Source of the DNA: Bacteroidales bacterium
GTDB lineage: Bacteria > Bacteroidota > Bacteroidia > Bacteroidales > Bacteroidaceae
Length of the DNA stretch: 64,000 bases
NCBI GenBank assembly: GCA_004556745.1
Contig: SFFY01000011.1
Location: 8,374 to 72,373, forward strand
Direction of reading: 5' to 3'
The notes below the pieces were generated by a model. The model saw only the letters and a program-made list of their open reading frames with translations, was not told where the DNA came from and did not search any database. A program made the translations under genes and the position numbers. Positions 19,251 through 27,720 of the stretch are shown one piece after another. Every line of letters starts with the position of its first letter. Positions within the stretch are counted from its first letter, which is position 1.

Positions 19251-19916
19251 ATGGCATTCATAGATTACTACAAGATTATGGGCGTGGACAAGTCTGCCAC
19301 GCAGGACGACATTCGCAAGGCGTACCGTCACCGTGCGAAGATATGGCATCCCGACCTTCACCCCGACGACCCCAAGGCAAAGGCCAAGTTTCAGGCATTG
19401 AACGAAGCCAACACCGTGCTTAGCGACCCCGAGAAGCGGGCTAAATACGACAAGTACGGCGAGCATTGGGAACATGCTGACCAATTTGAACAGGCCGGCG
19501 GCGGTTTCGGCGGTTTTGGAGGCGGCGGCTTCGGCGGCTTTGACTTTTCGCAGTTCAGCGGCGGCGCAGGCGGCGGTTTTTCCTCGTTCTTCGAAGACCT
19601 CTTCGGCGGTCGCATGGGCGGCGGCGGGCGTTCGCGGATGCGTGAGCCGGAGGCCGACATGGAGGTCAAGGTGCAAATCGACCTCTACACGGCATTGCTC
19701 GGTGGCGAAATCATTTTGCAGACCCAAAACGAGCGTCTGCGCCTGAAGGTGAAACCCGAAACGCAAAACGGCACCAAGGTGCGCCTGCGTGGCAAGGGTT
19801 ACCGCCGTTCCGACGGCACGTTCGGCAACCTCATCATCACTTATGAGGTAAAACTCCCTACGAGTTTGACCGAACGCCAAAAGTCTCTTTTGCGCGAGAT
19901 GCAGCAGGCGCAATAA
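19251..19916 (+). CDS. Short DnaJ/CbpA-like J-domain protein
   Basis: 221 residues. J domain at 1-70 with the HPD motif in KIWHPDLHPDDPKAK; a Gly/Phe-rich linker (FGGFGGGGFGGFDF) at about 80-130; then a single C-terminal beta domain (MEVKVQIDLYTALLGGEI...). CbpA and DnaJ proteins usually have two such domains and about 300 or more residues, so one domain appears to be missing. It stimulates a DnaK partner by family rule; the client range is unknown. Confidence 0.85.
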   Translation: MAFIDYYKIMGVDKSATQDDIRKAYRHRAKIWHPDLHPDDPKAKAKFQALNEANTVLSDPEKRAKYDKYGEHWEHADQFEQAGGGFGGFGGGGFGGFDFSQFSGGAGGGFSSFFEDLFGGRMGGGGRSRMREPEADMEVKVQIDLYTALLGGEIILQTQNERLRLKVKPETQNGTKVRLRGKGYRRSDGTFGNLIITYEVKLPTSLTERQKSLLREMQQAQ

Positions 19917-19944
19917 TTCGCCCGCGCTTGCAACGACTTGATAC

Positions 19945-20022
19945 ACTTATCCCCAAACGGGGCGGCATCCGGCAGGCTTTGCTTGCCCGCATCCGGCCGC
20001 TTCGATTGGGGATAAGTCTTTA
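19945..20022. terminator. Long hairpin between convergent genes
   Basis: ACTTATCCCC (19945-19954) pairs with GGGGATAAGT (20008-20017), followed by CTTTATAAA. The inner part contains the repeated word GCATCCGGC and GC-rich pairing. Confidence 0.6.
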
Positions 20023-20043
20023 TAAATATGTGTTGGTTGAAAA

Positions 20044-23000
20044 TTATTTGCGGTGCGTCAGCAGGAACATGATGGGCACGATAAAGGCGTTGAGGAGCGT
20101 GGAGGTGAACAAGCCGCCGAGAATGACGACCGCCATGGGGCTTTGGATTTCGTTGCCGGGCAAGTCGCCGGAAACGGCGAGGGGCACGAGGGCGAGGGCG
20201 GAGGTCAGGGCGGTCATGAGGATAGGATTGAGACGGTCGGCAGAACCCTGCATCAGGCTCTCGCTGAGCGTTTTGCCCTCTAAGAGCAGGTCGTTGTAGC
20301 GCGACACGAGGAGCATGCCGTTGCGCGTGGCGATGCCGAAGAGCGAGATGAAGCCGATGATAGAGGGTATGCTCACCACGCCGCCCGACAGCCACACCGC
20401 CACCACGCCGCCTATCAGGGCGAGCGGCAGGTTGAGCAAGATGACAAGCGACTGCACGGCGTTTCTAAACTGATTGAAGAGCAGCAGGAAGATGACGAGA
20501 ATTGAGATGACCGAGGCCAGCATCAGGGCGTTGGCAGCCGACTCCGCGTTCTCGAATTGCCCGCCGTATTCTATGCGGCAATCTTGCGGCACGCTTACTT
20601 CTTCCTGCACCGTGCGCCGTATGTCGGCCGCCACGCTGGCGAGGTCGCGCCCCGAGACGTTGGCCGATACCACAAGTTTGCGCGCCACGTTTTCGCGGTT
20701 TATAGTGTTAGGCCCTGCGGTTGAGGTGATGTCTGCCACGTGGCACAGGGGAACCGCCGTTCCGCCCGCGTTGAGCATGAGTTGGCCGATGTCAGCCGCC
20801 GTGGCGCGCTTTTCGTCGCCTGCTTTCAGCGTGAGGTCGAACGCCTCGTTGTTTTCGTAAACCGTTGCCACGGGCTCTCCGGCGAGCAGCACGCTCACGG
20901 CCTTGGCAAACTCGGGGAGCGTGATGCCGTAGCGTGCGAGGAGTTCGCGCTTGGGAGTGATTTGTAGTTGCGGCCGCTCTATCTGCTGTTCCACGTTGAG
21001 GTCGGTCACGCCCTCGATGCCGCTTATTTTCTCCTTGATGTCGTTGCCGAGGGCATACATCTCGCCCAAATTGTTGCCGAACACCTTGATAGCGATGTTG
21101 GCCTGCGTGCCAGAGAGCATGGCGTCGATACGGTGCGTAATCGGTGCGCCCACTTCGACCGCGATGCCCGGGACGGCGGCGAGTTTCTCTCGTACCTCGG
21201 CGAGTACTTCTTCCTTGTCGCGGCCGGCCAGTTCGAAGGGGGCTTCTATTTCCGACGTGTTCACGCCGAGCGCGTGCTCATCGAGTTCCGCGCGTCCCGT
21301 TTTGCGCCCCACGGTCTTTATTTCTGGCACGGAGAGCAATAGGCGTTCCACCCTTTGGCCTATCTTGTCGGACTCCTCCAAAGATATGCCGGGCAGCGTG
21401 GTGACGTTGATGGTGAATGAACCCTCGTTGAACGGCGGCAAGAAACCGCTGCCCATGGTGCAAAACAGGGCGACGGCCGCCACGAAAGCGCAGGCCGTGG
21501 CTGCCAGCACGGCTTTCTTTTTTCCGATCACCCATTGCAGGGCTTTTATATAATGTTTTTTTAAGAAACGGGAGAGGAAAGGTTCTCGCTCCTCCTTGTC
21601 CTTGTGGCCTTTTCCCAAGAGATAACTGCACAGCACGGGCGTGAGCGTGAGCGCCACGAGCGTGGAGGCGCAGAGGGCCGTGATGAATGCCACGCCGAGC
21701 GGCACGAGCAACCGCCCTTCAAGTCCCGTGAGGAAGAAGAGGGGCACGAAACTCACGATGATGATTAAAGTGGAGTTGAGGATAGGGAGGCGCACCTCGC
21801 GCGAGGCGTTGAAGATGACGGAGAGCGCGGATTGCTGCTCCTCGCGGGGCAGGGCGCGGTTCTCGCGCAGGTGGCGGAACACGTTTTCCACGTCGACAAT
21901 CGCATCGTCCACGAGCGAGCCGATAGCAATTGCCATGCCGCCGAGGCTCATCGTGTTGATGGTGAGTCCGAAGAGGTGGAGCGTGAGCAGCGAAACGATG
22001 AGCGAGAGGGGAATGGTGACGAGCGAAATCACGGTGGTGCGCACGTTCATGAGGAAGAGCAGGAGCACGATGACTACGAAGATGCCGCCTTCGAAGAGCG
22101 CGTTTTTCACGTTGTCAATCGCGCTGTTAATGAAGCGTTCCTGGCGGTAAACGTCGGTGGAGATGCTCACGTCGGGCGGCAGCGCGGTTTTGAGTTCTTC
22201 GAGCGCGGCGTCGATCTTTTCGGAGAGGGCGAGCGTGCTCGTTTCGGGCTGTTTCGTCACGGTCATCATCACGCACGGCTTGCCGCGCAGCGATGACACG
22301 CCCGTTTTCGGCGTGCGGTTGCCGATTTTCACGGCGGCAATGTCGCCCAGCGTCACTGCCGCGCCGCCCGCAGTCTTCACCAAGGCGGCTGAGAGCGCGG
22401 CCGTGTCGCGCGTGGCCAGCATGCCGCGAATGATGTATTCGTTGCCGTATTCATAAAGCACGCCGCCGGAGGCATTTGTATTCATGCCCTCCACGGCCGC
22501 CACGGCATCGTTGAGCCCCACGCCGTAATGCTTCATCTTTTCGGGCGAGAGCAATATCTGATATTCTTTCAGTTCGCCGCCGATTACCGACACCTGCGCC
22601 ACGCCGCCCGTGGCAAGCAGGCGCGGGCGTATCTGCCAGTCTGCGAGGGTGCGGAGGTCGCGAAGCGACGTGCTGTCGGCAGTGAGCGCCACAAACATGA
22701 GTTCGCCGAGAATGCTGCTCTGCGGCCCGATGGTGGGCGTGCCAGCCTCTGCGGGCAACTGTTCCTTTACGAGGGCGATTTTTTCAGCCACTGTCTGCCG
22801 CGCCCGATAAATTTCCATGCCCCAGTCAAACTCTACCCACACGATAGAGAAACCTGTGGTGGAGGAAGAGCGCACGCGCCTTACGCCCGCCGCGCCGTTC
22901 ACCGATGTTTCGAGCGGGAAGGTAATGAGCCGTTCCACTTCCTCGGGTGCCATGCCTTTTGCCTCGGTCATCACCACGACCGTCGGCGCATTGAGGTCGG

Positions 23001-23118
23001 GAAACACGTCGACTTCCATCGTCCTGGCCGTGTAAAGGCCTGCTACTATGAGCATCGCCGCTCCAAGCAGCACGGCAAGGCGGTTGCGCAGCGAAAAAGA
23101 GATTATTTTGTTAAGCAT
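20044..23118 (-). CDS. Heavy-metal efflux RND permease (CusA/CzcA family)
   Basis: 1024 residues with the twelve-helix RND layout and two large periplasmic loops. VDDAIVDVENVFRHLRE in the fourth helix is typical of the metal-pumping (HME) branch. It would work as a trimer driven by protons and take metal ions from the periplasm; copper/silver versus zinc/cobalt cannot be told from what I see. The adaptor gene lies 72 bp upstream in the same direction. No outer-membrane factor gene is next to it. Confidence 0.92.
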   Translation of the reverse strand: MLNKIISFSLRNRLAVLLGAAMLIVAGLYTARTMEVDVFPDLNAPTVVVMTEAKGMAPEEVERLITFPLETSVNGAAGVRRVRSSSTTGFSIVWVEFDWGMEIYRARQTVAEKIALVKEQLPAEAGTPTIGPQSSILGELMFVALTADSTSLRDLRTLADWQIRPRLLATGGVAQVSVIGGELKEYQILLSPEKMKHYGVGLNDAVAAVEGMNTNASGGVLYEYGNEYIIRGMLATRDTAALSAALVKTAGGAAVTLGDIAAVKIGNRTPKTGVSSLRGKPCVMMTVTKQPETSTLALSEKIDAALEELKTALPPDVSISTDVYRQERFINSAIDNVKNALFEGGIFVVIVLLLFLMNVRTTVISLVTIPLSLIVSLLTLHLFGLTINTMSLGGMAIAIGSLVDDAIVDVENVFRHLRENRALPREEQQSALSVIFNASREVRLPILNSTLIIIVSFVPLFFLTGLEGRLLVPLGVAFITALCASTLVALTLTPVLCSYLLGKGHKDKEEREPFLSRFLKKHYIKALQWVIGKKKAVLAATACAFVAAVALFCTMGSGFLPPFNEGSFTINVTTLPGISLEESDKIGQRVERLLLSVPEIKTVGRKTGRAELDEHALGVNTSEIEAPFELAGRDKEEVLAEVREKLAAVPGIAVEVGAPITHRIDAMLSGTQANIAIKVFGNNLGEMYALGNDIKEKISGIEGVTDLNVEQQIERPQLQITPKRELLARYGITLPEFAKAVSVLLAGEPVATVYENNEAFDLTLKAGDEKRATAADIGQLMLNAGGTAVPLCHVADITSTAGPNTINRENVARKLVVSANVSGRDLASVAADIRRTVQEEVSVPQDCRIEYGGQFENAESAANALMLASVISILVIFLLLFNQFRNAVQSLVILLNLPLALIGGVVAVWLSGGVVSIPSIIGFISLFGIATRNGMLLVSRYNDLLLEGKTLSESLMQGSADRLNPILMTALTSALALVPLAVSGDLPGNEIQSPMAVVILGGLFTSTLLNAFIVPIMFLLTHRK

Positions 23119-23190
23119 GGATTTTCAGAATAATCAATTTGAGGTGAATCTTTTTATATTGTGGCGGGCCACAATGAAAGGCTTGTTTTT

Positions 23191-24318
23191 TTAATGGCTG
23201 TGCCCGTGCTCGGGGATTGCGTTGCCCGCAGCAGCGAGCTTGATTTGTATGGCACCCTGCACCACTACGCGCTCGCCCGGCTGCAAGCCCGAACGGATTT
23301 CGATGCGCACGCCGTCGGTCTCGCCCGTTTCAACCGCGCGTTTCACGTAGGCATCGGGCTCAATCTGCACATACACGAACTTCTGTCCCTGCTCATCGGT
23401 CAGGGCGGTTGCGGGCAGAGAGATGACGTTTTGGCGCGGCGCAGCGAGCAGCCATATTTCGGCAAATGCGCCCGGCGTGAGGCTGCCGCGGTTGTCCAAC
23501 TCGAAGGTCACCGGCACGTAGGGCGTGCCGTCCGTCACGCTGCGCCCGTACGACAGCAGGCGGCCGCCGAGGTCTTCCAGGCGCAGCGGCTTGTCGGATC
23601 CCGCAAGGCGGAAATTCGCGCCCGTTATCTCGTGCAGCCGCCCGGCGAGGTGGGCCGGCACATCGGCGCGGAGCTGCACGCGGCGGCTTTGCGTCACCAC
23701 AGCCACGGGTTGCCCCACAGCCACATAGTCGCCCTGAGCAGCGAGGCGGCTTTTGATGAACCCGCTCACGGGCACCGTCACCGCCGTGCCGCCGGTAGGG
23801 GCGTTATTCAACATGCCCGCTGCCGCGCGCGCCGTCTCGTAGCGCAGCCTACGGGCTTCAAAATCCTTTTGTGAGATGATGCGTTCCTCCACCAATTTCT
23901 GCGCGCGCTCATATTCCGCCTTGGCGGCCTCATATTCTGCCCGCGCCTTTTCGGTGGGGTCACCGTCCTGCAAATCCTTGGCCGATACGGTGGCAATCAC
24001 CTGACCCGCACGAACTGCCGCGCCTTCTGTAAGTCCGCCTGCGGAGAACGAAAGGATGCCTGCGGTCTTGGCAACTATTGTCTGCTCGTCTGTGCCAGCG
24101 GCAACCAGTTGACCGCTCACCTTGATGCACGAGCGCATCTCGCCGGGGCGGATTTCCTCCACGGCAATGCCCATTTCCTTGACCTGAGCTTCGGAAACTA
24201 TGATTTCGCCCGCATGTTCCTCATGATGTTTGTGTTCTTCGTCGTGCTTGTCCTCGTGACCCGCGTGGCAGCCGCATAAGAGCGCGGCGATGCCCATTAT
24301 AAATAAATGAGTTTTCAT
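23191..24318 (-). CDS. RND efflux periplasmic adaptor with His-rich N terminus (CusB/CzcB family)
   Basis: 375 residues. A lipoprotein signal ends GCHAGH, and the next 25 residues are packed with His, Asp and Glu (HEDKHDEEHKHHEEHAG), a plausible metal-binding patch. Lipoyl/hairpin/barrel segments follow (AAKAEYERAQKLVEERIISQKDFE). It ends HGHSH. The adaptor links the RND pump to an outer-membrane channel, and the His-rich ends point to a metal substrate. Confidence 0.92.
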   Translation of the reverse strand: MKTHLFIMGIAALLCGCHAGHEDKHDEEHKHHEEHAGEIIVSEAQVKEMGIAVEEIRPGEMRSCIKVSGQLVAAGTDEQTIVAKTAGILSFSAGGLTEGAAVRAGQVIATVSAKDLQDGDPTEKARAEYEAAKAEYERAQKLVEERIISQKDFEARRLRYETARAAAGMLNNAPTGGTAVTVPVSGFIKSRLAAQGDYVAVGQPVAVVTQSRRVQLRADVPAHLAGRLHEITGANFRLAGSDKPLRLEDLGGRLLSYGRSVTDGTPYVPVTFELDNRGSLTPGAFAEIWLLAAPRQNVISLPATALTDEQGQKFVYVQIEPDAYVKRAVETGETDGVRIEIRSGLQPGERVVVQGAIQIKLAAAGNAIPEHGHSH

Positions 24319-24350
24319 CTTTCAAAAAAGCGATTAGTTCTTTCTGCTTG

Positions 24351-24358
24351 CAAATTTA
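24351..24358 (-). promoter_or_regulatory. Probable -7 box for the efflux operon
   Basis: TAAATTTG on the minus strand, 33 bp before the adaptor start. Confidence 0.4.
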
Positions 24359-24400
24359 CTGCGCAGCAACGACAACCCCGTTGCAAACGGCGCGGCCTTT

Positions 24401-24673
24401 CTCCTTGAAAATTTTCCTTTCCTTGCCGATAATTTTCCCTTTCTCCCTGATGTTTTTTACTTTCCTATAAGATATTTTTTGTTACGAACTTTGTAACATG
24501 TATTACAAACTTTGTAACATGTGTTAGAAACTTTGTAACAAGCATTACAAACTTTGTAATAAACTTTTCCTTTATGATAGTAAAAATTAGTTCGGAGGAA
24601 ATAAAAAAAGTCTGCGCAGACAGGAAAAATTGTCTGCGCAGACAGCAAAAATTATAACGGGGAAAATTTTGCG
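24401..24673. repeat. 21-bp-register array B (13 units)
   Basis: Thirteen consecutive 21-nt units keep exact phase from 24401 to 24673. Units hold short words: CTCCTTGAAAA, CCTATAAGA, three to four copies of the palindrome-like TTACAAACTTTGTAA, and two of TCTGCGCAGACA, each with an A/T-rich half. It fills nearly all of the 361-bp gap between the efflux adaptor gene and the membrane-protein gene. Confidence 0.7.
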
Positions 24674-24679
24674 AAGAGA

Positions 24680-25657
24680 CTATGAAAGCGCGTCGAGGTT
24701 GGGGCGGCTTTCCACCTCCTTGCCGGCAACGTAAAGGGCCAGGGGCAGCGACAGCACAAACGAGCAGACCGACCACAGCGCGGCAGAGACTACGAGCGCG
24801 AGGGCCGAACCAAGATAGAACGCGGCGGGTAGGACGGCGGGGTCGCTTTGGAGGAATGATAAGGAAGCGTAATAGCCCGTGGCCGCTACCGTGGCAAACG
24901 GCAAGAAGCACGCGAGGGCGGCGAGCGACATGGGGATATAAGTGAGCAGGCGCACGATGTAATAGCCGCCCACATGGTTGCCGCCTTTCTCAAATACCTT
25001 GCGCCAGGCGGCTATCGGCGTGGTGGCGTGGCCGAGCACGTAGTGCAGGCGTGCCACGCTTTGCAGCGTGTGGAGCAGGAAGAGCAAGACGGGCAGGAAC
25101 AGCATGAGCCACCAAGAATATTTGGCGGAAAGCCACGCGATGCCGCCCGCGAGGAGCAGCATGAAGAAGAACGAGGGGAGGTCGAACACGAGCACCGCGC
25201 CCCACGCCTTCATCGTTTTCATAGGAGCGCGGAAAAAGTGCGTGCTGATATGTGCCAGTGTGGTGTGTTCGGCATAATGGCGCAGCAGTCGTGCCCGGGC
25301 GGCACTCTGAATGCCGTAGCAGGCGGCGGCGATGAGCAGTGCGCCGACGAGGCAAAGCAGGGCAGGGAGCGAGGGCAGCAGGAGGCCTGCCGTGCCGGGC
25401 GTTCCGATGTTGGTGTAGACGTGCCAAGGCGCGAGGCACTCGGAGAGGTAGGGCAGGACAAGGAATGCCACGGCCGTCATGCCGAGGCTCACGGCGAGCA
25501 GGTTTTGCCAGCCGAGGGCTTTGAGGAAGTGGGAAGCATGGAGCGCAAAGAGTTTCCAGCCTTCGAGCATGCAACTGCGAATGCCGCGCTCGGCATAGAG
25601 CGGTTGATAGGGGGCGGCTTTGGGTTTCTCGGTGGTGGCAGATACGTTTTGGGACAT
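24680..25657 (-). CDS. Polytopic membrane protein of unknown function
   Basis: 325 residues from the ATG at 25657, which follows the A/T start motif. About six hydrophobic helices (e.g. NLLAVSLGMTAVAFLVLPYL, FFFMLLLAGGIAWL, LMLFLPVLLFLLHTL) lie in an inner-membrane protein without recognised motifs. The N-terminal 30 residues are hydrophilic and cytosolic. It resembles a Bacteroidales hypothetical family; no role is proposed. Confidence 0.75.
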   Translation of the reverse strand: MSQNVSATTEKPKAAPYQPLYAERGIRSCMLEGWKLFALHASHFLKALGWQNLLAVSLGMTAVAFLVLPYLSECLAPWHVYTNIGTPGTAGLLLPSLPALLCLVGALLIAAACYGIQSAARARLLRHYAEHTTLAHISTHFFRAPMKTMKAWGAVLVFDLPSFFFMLLLAGGIAWLSAKYSWWLMLFLPVLLFLLHTLQSVARLHYVLGHATTPIAAWRKVFEKGGNHVGGYYIVRLLTYIPMSLAALACFLPFATVAATGYYASLSFLQSDPAVLPAAFYLGSALALVVSAALWSVCSFVLSLPLALYVAGKEVESRPNLDALS

Positions 25658-25683
25658 ATATATAATATTGTATGGTGCGTTTT

Positions 25684-25725
25684 TAGTAGACGAGTATACA
25701 AGTAAACGAGTAAACGAGACAGAAA
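25684..25725. repeat. 8-bp-period repeat, single arm
   Basis: Units GTAGACGA, GTATACAA, GTAAACGA, GTAAACGA followed by GACAGAAA. No inverted partner is next to it, unlike the loci at 4751 and 53627. Confidence 0.7.
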
Positions 25726-25741
25726 TCTGCTGTCGCAAGTG

Positions 25742-25749
25742 CAAAATTA
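25742..25749 (-). promoter_or_regulatory. Probable -7 box for the membrane-protein gene
   Basis: TAATTTTG on the minus strand. The 8-bp repeat lies between it and the start codon, so it would be in the mRNA leader. Confidence 0.35.
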
Positions 25750-25792
25750 GTGATTGCCTTATAATAAAAACGGGTTTTAGCGCATTATTTAG

Positions 25793-25800
25793 TAAATTTG
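25793..25800 (+). promoter_or_regulatory. Probable -7 box for the HAD gene
   Basis: TAAATTTG, 73 bp before the chosen HAD start. Confidence 0.4.
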
Positions 25801-25872
25801 CACGCCATTAACAAGCGGCGGGGGAGCAGAAAGATATTCCCCACGCCACAAATCCATGAAATCAAAAAAATC

Positions 25873-26517
25873 ATGCCACAAGTCAATATATCTGATTTTT
25901 CAGCCGTGCTCTTCGACCTCGACGGCGTTATCGTCGATACGGAAGGGCAGTATTCGCTGTTTTGGAAGCAAATCGGCGAGGAATATATGCCCGGCATGCC
26001 CGATTTCGCGCTCGCCATCAAGGGACGCACGCTGACGCAGATTTACGACACCTACTTCCCCGATGCCGCCGACCGCGCCGCGCTTACCGAAAGGCTTAAC
26101 GCCTTTGAGCGGCAAATGGATTTTCCTTACATTGCGGGCGCGAGGGAGTTTCTCGAAGCGTTGCAGGCGCAGGATGTGCCGACGGCAATCGTGACAAGTT
26201 CGAACTGCGACAAGATGGCTTGCCTCTACGCGCGACATCCTGAGATAAAAAATCTCGTCACCGCCGTGCTCACGGCAGAAGACGCGCGGCGCTCGAAACC
26301 TGCCCCCGACTGCTATCTCGCAGCCGCCGAACGCCTCGGCGCGGATATAAGCAAATGCATCGTATTTGAAGACTCGCCGAGCGGACTTGCAGCAGGGCGT
26401 GCCTCCGGCGCGTTTGTAATAGGCATCAGCACCTCGCTCGCAGCAGCAGAAATAGAGCCGCTTTGCGATATGTATATAGAAGATTTTTCCATCTTTAGTA
26501 AACAAATAAACGAGTAG
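25873..26517 (+). CDS. HAD-superfamily phosphatase / beta-phosphoglucomutase-like
   Basis: 214 residues from the ATG at 25873. Motif I FDLDGVIVDTEG, motif II VTSSN, the Lys of RRSKPAPD and motif IV VFEDSPSG identify a HAD phosphatase with a helical cap. The substrate is a small sugar or nucleotide phosphate, not predictable here. The last codons and the stop lie in an 8-bp repeat (TTTAGTAAACAAATAAACGAG), so the C terminus FSKQINE is repeat-derived. Confidence 0.85.
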   Translation: MPQVNISDFSAVLFDLDGVIVDTEGQYSLFWKQIGEEYMPGMPDFALAIKGRTLTQIYDTYFPDAADRAALTERLNAFERQMDFPYIAGAREFLEALQAQDVPTAIVTSSNCDKMACLYARHPEIKNLVTAVLTAEDARRSKPAPDCYLAAAERLGADISKCIVFEDSPSGLAAGRASGAFVIGISTSLAAAEIEPLCDMYIEDFSIFSKQINE

Positions 26518-26518
26518 A
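26495..26518. repeat. 8-bp-period repeat overlapping the HAD stop
   Basis: GTAAACAA, ATAAACGA and GTAGAGA units run through the last codons of the HAD gene. This is the only copy of the family found inside a coding sequence. Confidence 0.55.
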
Positions 26519-26525
26519 GAAAAAC

Positions 26526-26720
26526 GACAACATAGACAACAAAAGACAACTCTAACTCGGTCATATTATGCGCTTGATATGACGACAACATAGACAACTG
26601 GGCGTATTTCATACGCCGCCGCCGTGAAAGACAACTGAAAGTTGTCAAAAAGTTGTCCCGGTTGTCGTCTTAATAAAATAGTTGCAATGTAATAAGTTGT
26701 CAGTTGTTGTTTAAGTTGTC
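26526..26720. repeat. GACAAC/GTTGTC-rich intergenic patch
   Basis: Six GACAAC words in the first half and five GTTGTC words in the second half lie within 195 bp. A 17-bp direct repeat (ACGACAACATAGACAAC) occurs at 26524 and 26582, and small hairpins (GGCGTATTTCATACGCC; ACAACTGAAAGTTGT) are embedded. It occupies the gap before panB. Confidence 0.7.
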
Positions 26721-26783
26721 GAGAAATAAAATCTCGTCTACCCCAAAAAAGAAGATATTAACTTAAACCTCAAAAATAAAATT

Positions 26784-27602
26784 ATGCCAGGTTATTTAGT
26801 TGACGATACGCGGAAAGTCACCACGCACCGCCTGAAAGAAATGAAGGAGCAGGGCAAGAAAATCGCCATGCTCACATCGTATGACTATACCACTGCAAAG
26901 ATTGTGGACGAAGCCGGAGTGGACATTATCCTCGTAGGCGACAGCGCCTCGAATGTGATGGCGGGCAACCACACAACCCTGCCCATTACACTCGATCAGA
27001 TGATATACCACGCACGCAGTGTGGTGCGCGGCGTAAAGCGCGCCCTCGTAGTGTGCGACATGCCCTTTGGCACGTATCAGGTAAACCCCGTGGAAGGCGT
27101 GCGCAACGCTATTCGCATCATGCAGGAAACGGGTTGCGATGCCGTGAAACTGGAAGGCGGCGTTGAAATACTCGATACCATCCGCAAAATCCTCGATGCC
27201 GGCATTCCCGTGATGGGGCACCTCGGACTTACGCCGCAGAGCATCAATAAGTTCGGCACATACGCCGTGCGTGCCCGCGAGGAAGCCGAGGCTGCCCGCT
27301 TGCTGTCGGACGCCGCAGCCTTGGCCGAAGCCGGCTGCTTCGGCATCGTGCTCGAAAAGATACCCGCTACATTGACGCAAAAGGTGGTTGAGAGCGTGGA
27401 TGTGCCAATAATCGGCATCGGCGGCGGCCCGGCTGACGGACAAGTGCTTGTAATCGACGACATGCTGGGCAAGAACAAAGACTTCTCGCCGAAGTTCCTG
27501 CGCCGCTATGCCGACCTCCACACCGTGATGCTCGATGCCATCGGCCAATACGTAACTGACGTGAAATCTTGCGATTTCCCCAACGAACAAGAACAGTATT
27601 AA
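26784..27602 (+). CDS. panB: 3-methyl-2-oxobutanoate hydroxymethyltransferase
   Basis: 272 residues. [36 protein letters not shown] and [24 protein letters not shown] are the metal- and substrate-binding stretches of PanB. It makes ketopantoate with methylenetetrahydrofolate, the first committed step to pantothenate and CoA. It is a single-gene unit with its own terminator; panC and panD are not in the window. Confidence 0.95.
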   Translation: MPGYLVDDTRKVTTHRLKEMKEQGKKIAMLTSYDYTTAKIVDEAGVDIILVGDSASNVMAGNHTTLPITLDQMIYHARSVVRGVKRALVVCDMPFGTYQVNPVEGVRNAIRIMQETGCDAVKLEGGVEILDTIRKILDAGIPVMGHLGLTPQSINKFGTYAVRAREEAEAARLLSDAAALAEAGCFGIVLEKIPATLTQKVVESVDVPIIGIGGGPADGQVLVIDDMLGKNKDFSPKFLRRYADLHTVMLDAIGQYVTDVKSCDFPNEQEQY

Positions 27603-27665
27603 GGATTTGATGTGCGTCAAAGCATGGCTTTCTGCCTCTGAACTTTGACGTATACATAAAAGAAA

Positions 27666-27698
27666 GAGAGCGTGCCGCGCGGCACGCTCTCTTTTTTT
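27666..27698 (+). terminator. Intrinsic terminator of panB
   Basis: Perfect 13-bp palindromic stem GAGAGCGTGCCGC and its mirror, directly followed by seven T. It probably also serves the convergent glgP transcript. Confidence 0.9.
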
Positions 27699-27720
27699 GT
27701 TATAGCGTAGAAACAATCGC

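Noticed and set aside
24401..24673. CRISPR array
   Set aside because: Units are 21 bp with no constant repeat and spacer structure, and no cas genes are nearby.
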